This document shows, one piece after another, positions 5,782 to 5,887 of a DNA stretch of 5,887 bases; the stretch's first letter is position 1; every line of letters begins with the position of its first letter. This stretch comes from Phenylobacterium aquaticum. Its GTDB lineage: Bacteria; Pseudomonadota; Alphaproteobacteria; Caulobacterales; Caulobacteraceae. The stretch covers positions 1 through 5,887 of the forward strand of contig NZ_CANCLE010000205.1 of the NCBI RefSeq assembly GCF_947378715.1, read 5' to 3'. The position numbers were made by a program, and so were the translations under genes. The notes below the pieces were generated by a model. The model ran no database searches and was not told the DNA's origin. It worked only from the letters and a program-made list of their open reading frames with translations.

Positions 5782-5887
5782 CCGACGTCGTGCCCGAAGG
5801 CGAACAGGCGCCCGCCGAAGTTCTGCCGCCGCTGGTCCTGCTGGGCCAGGCGATCCAGGCCAAGGCGGCTGGGGCCATCACCGGCTT
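5778..5887 (+). CDS. nuoC: NADH-quinone oxidoreductase subunit C, 5' part only
   Basis: The ATG at 5778 overlaps the nuoB stop in an ATGA, so translation is probably coupled. Only the first 36 codons are in the window, beginning MTDVVPEGEQAP and continuing with a leucine- and alanine-rich helix (LVLLGQAIQAKAA). This stretch alone has no diagnostic motif. The assignment rests on the standard nuoA-nuoB-nuoC order and on the reading frame staying open to the edge. NuoC is the 30-kDa peripheral-arm subunit that helps form the quinone site region. A fused nuoCD cannot be excluded. Confidence 0.8.
   Translation, partial: MTDVVPEGEQAPAEVLPPLVLLGQAIQAKAAGAITG

Overview
The window is high-GC DNA from an alphaproteobacterium. 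The likely family is Caulobacteraceae (Caulobacter or Phenylobacterium). This is inferred from the nuoA-nuoB-nuoC order with overlapping genes, the style of NuoA and NuoB, a promoter ahead of nuoA that fits the Caulobacter housekeeping consensus as I remember it, and GC-rich hairpin repeats between genes. No database search was possible.

The left part (1-4288) holds three genes on the plus strand. First is an aldo/keto reductase that lacks only its extreme N-terminus (3-908). Second is a complete cytochrome P450 of the CYP153 alkane hydroxylase family (1001-2260). Third is a complete flavin-dependent Baeyer-Villiger monooxygenase with a 140-residue N-terminal extension, as in 4-hydroxyacetophenone monooxygenase (2351-4288). 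The gaps of about 90 bases between them each hold a clear inverted repeat just before the ribosome binding site. Together the genes suggest oxidation of a hydrocarbon: the P450 hydroxylates it, a dehydrogenase or reductase interconverts alcohol and carbonyl, and the Baeyer-Villiger enzyme turns a ketone into an ester or lactone. The substrate cannot be read from the sequence. The ferredoxin and ferredoxin reductase that often sit beside CYP153 are absent from the window.

The middle part (4289-4852) is non-coding apart from a tRNA. It has a GC-rich composite inverted repeat (about 4295-4433), then tRNA-Asp(GTC) on the minus strand (4540-4616) with a strong promoter (TTGACA, 17-base spacer, TATCAG). 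A divergent plus-strand promoter for the nuo operon follows.

The right part (4853-5887) is the start of the respiratory complex I operon: nuoA, nuoB and the first 110 bases of nuoC, tightly packed with overlapping ends. This is conserved core chromosome, whereas the hydrocarbon genes to the left look like accessory content next to a tRNA gene.

The most interesting signal is the pairing of CYP153 with a HAPMO-type Baeyer-Villiger monooxygenase, together with the 18-bp palindrome between them. Nothing here is clearly a new kind of system.
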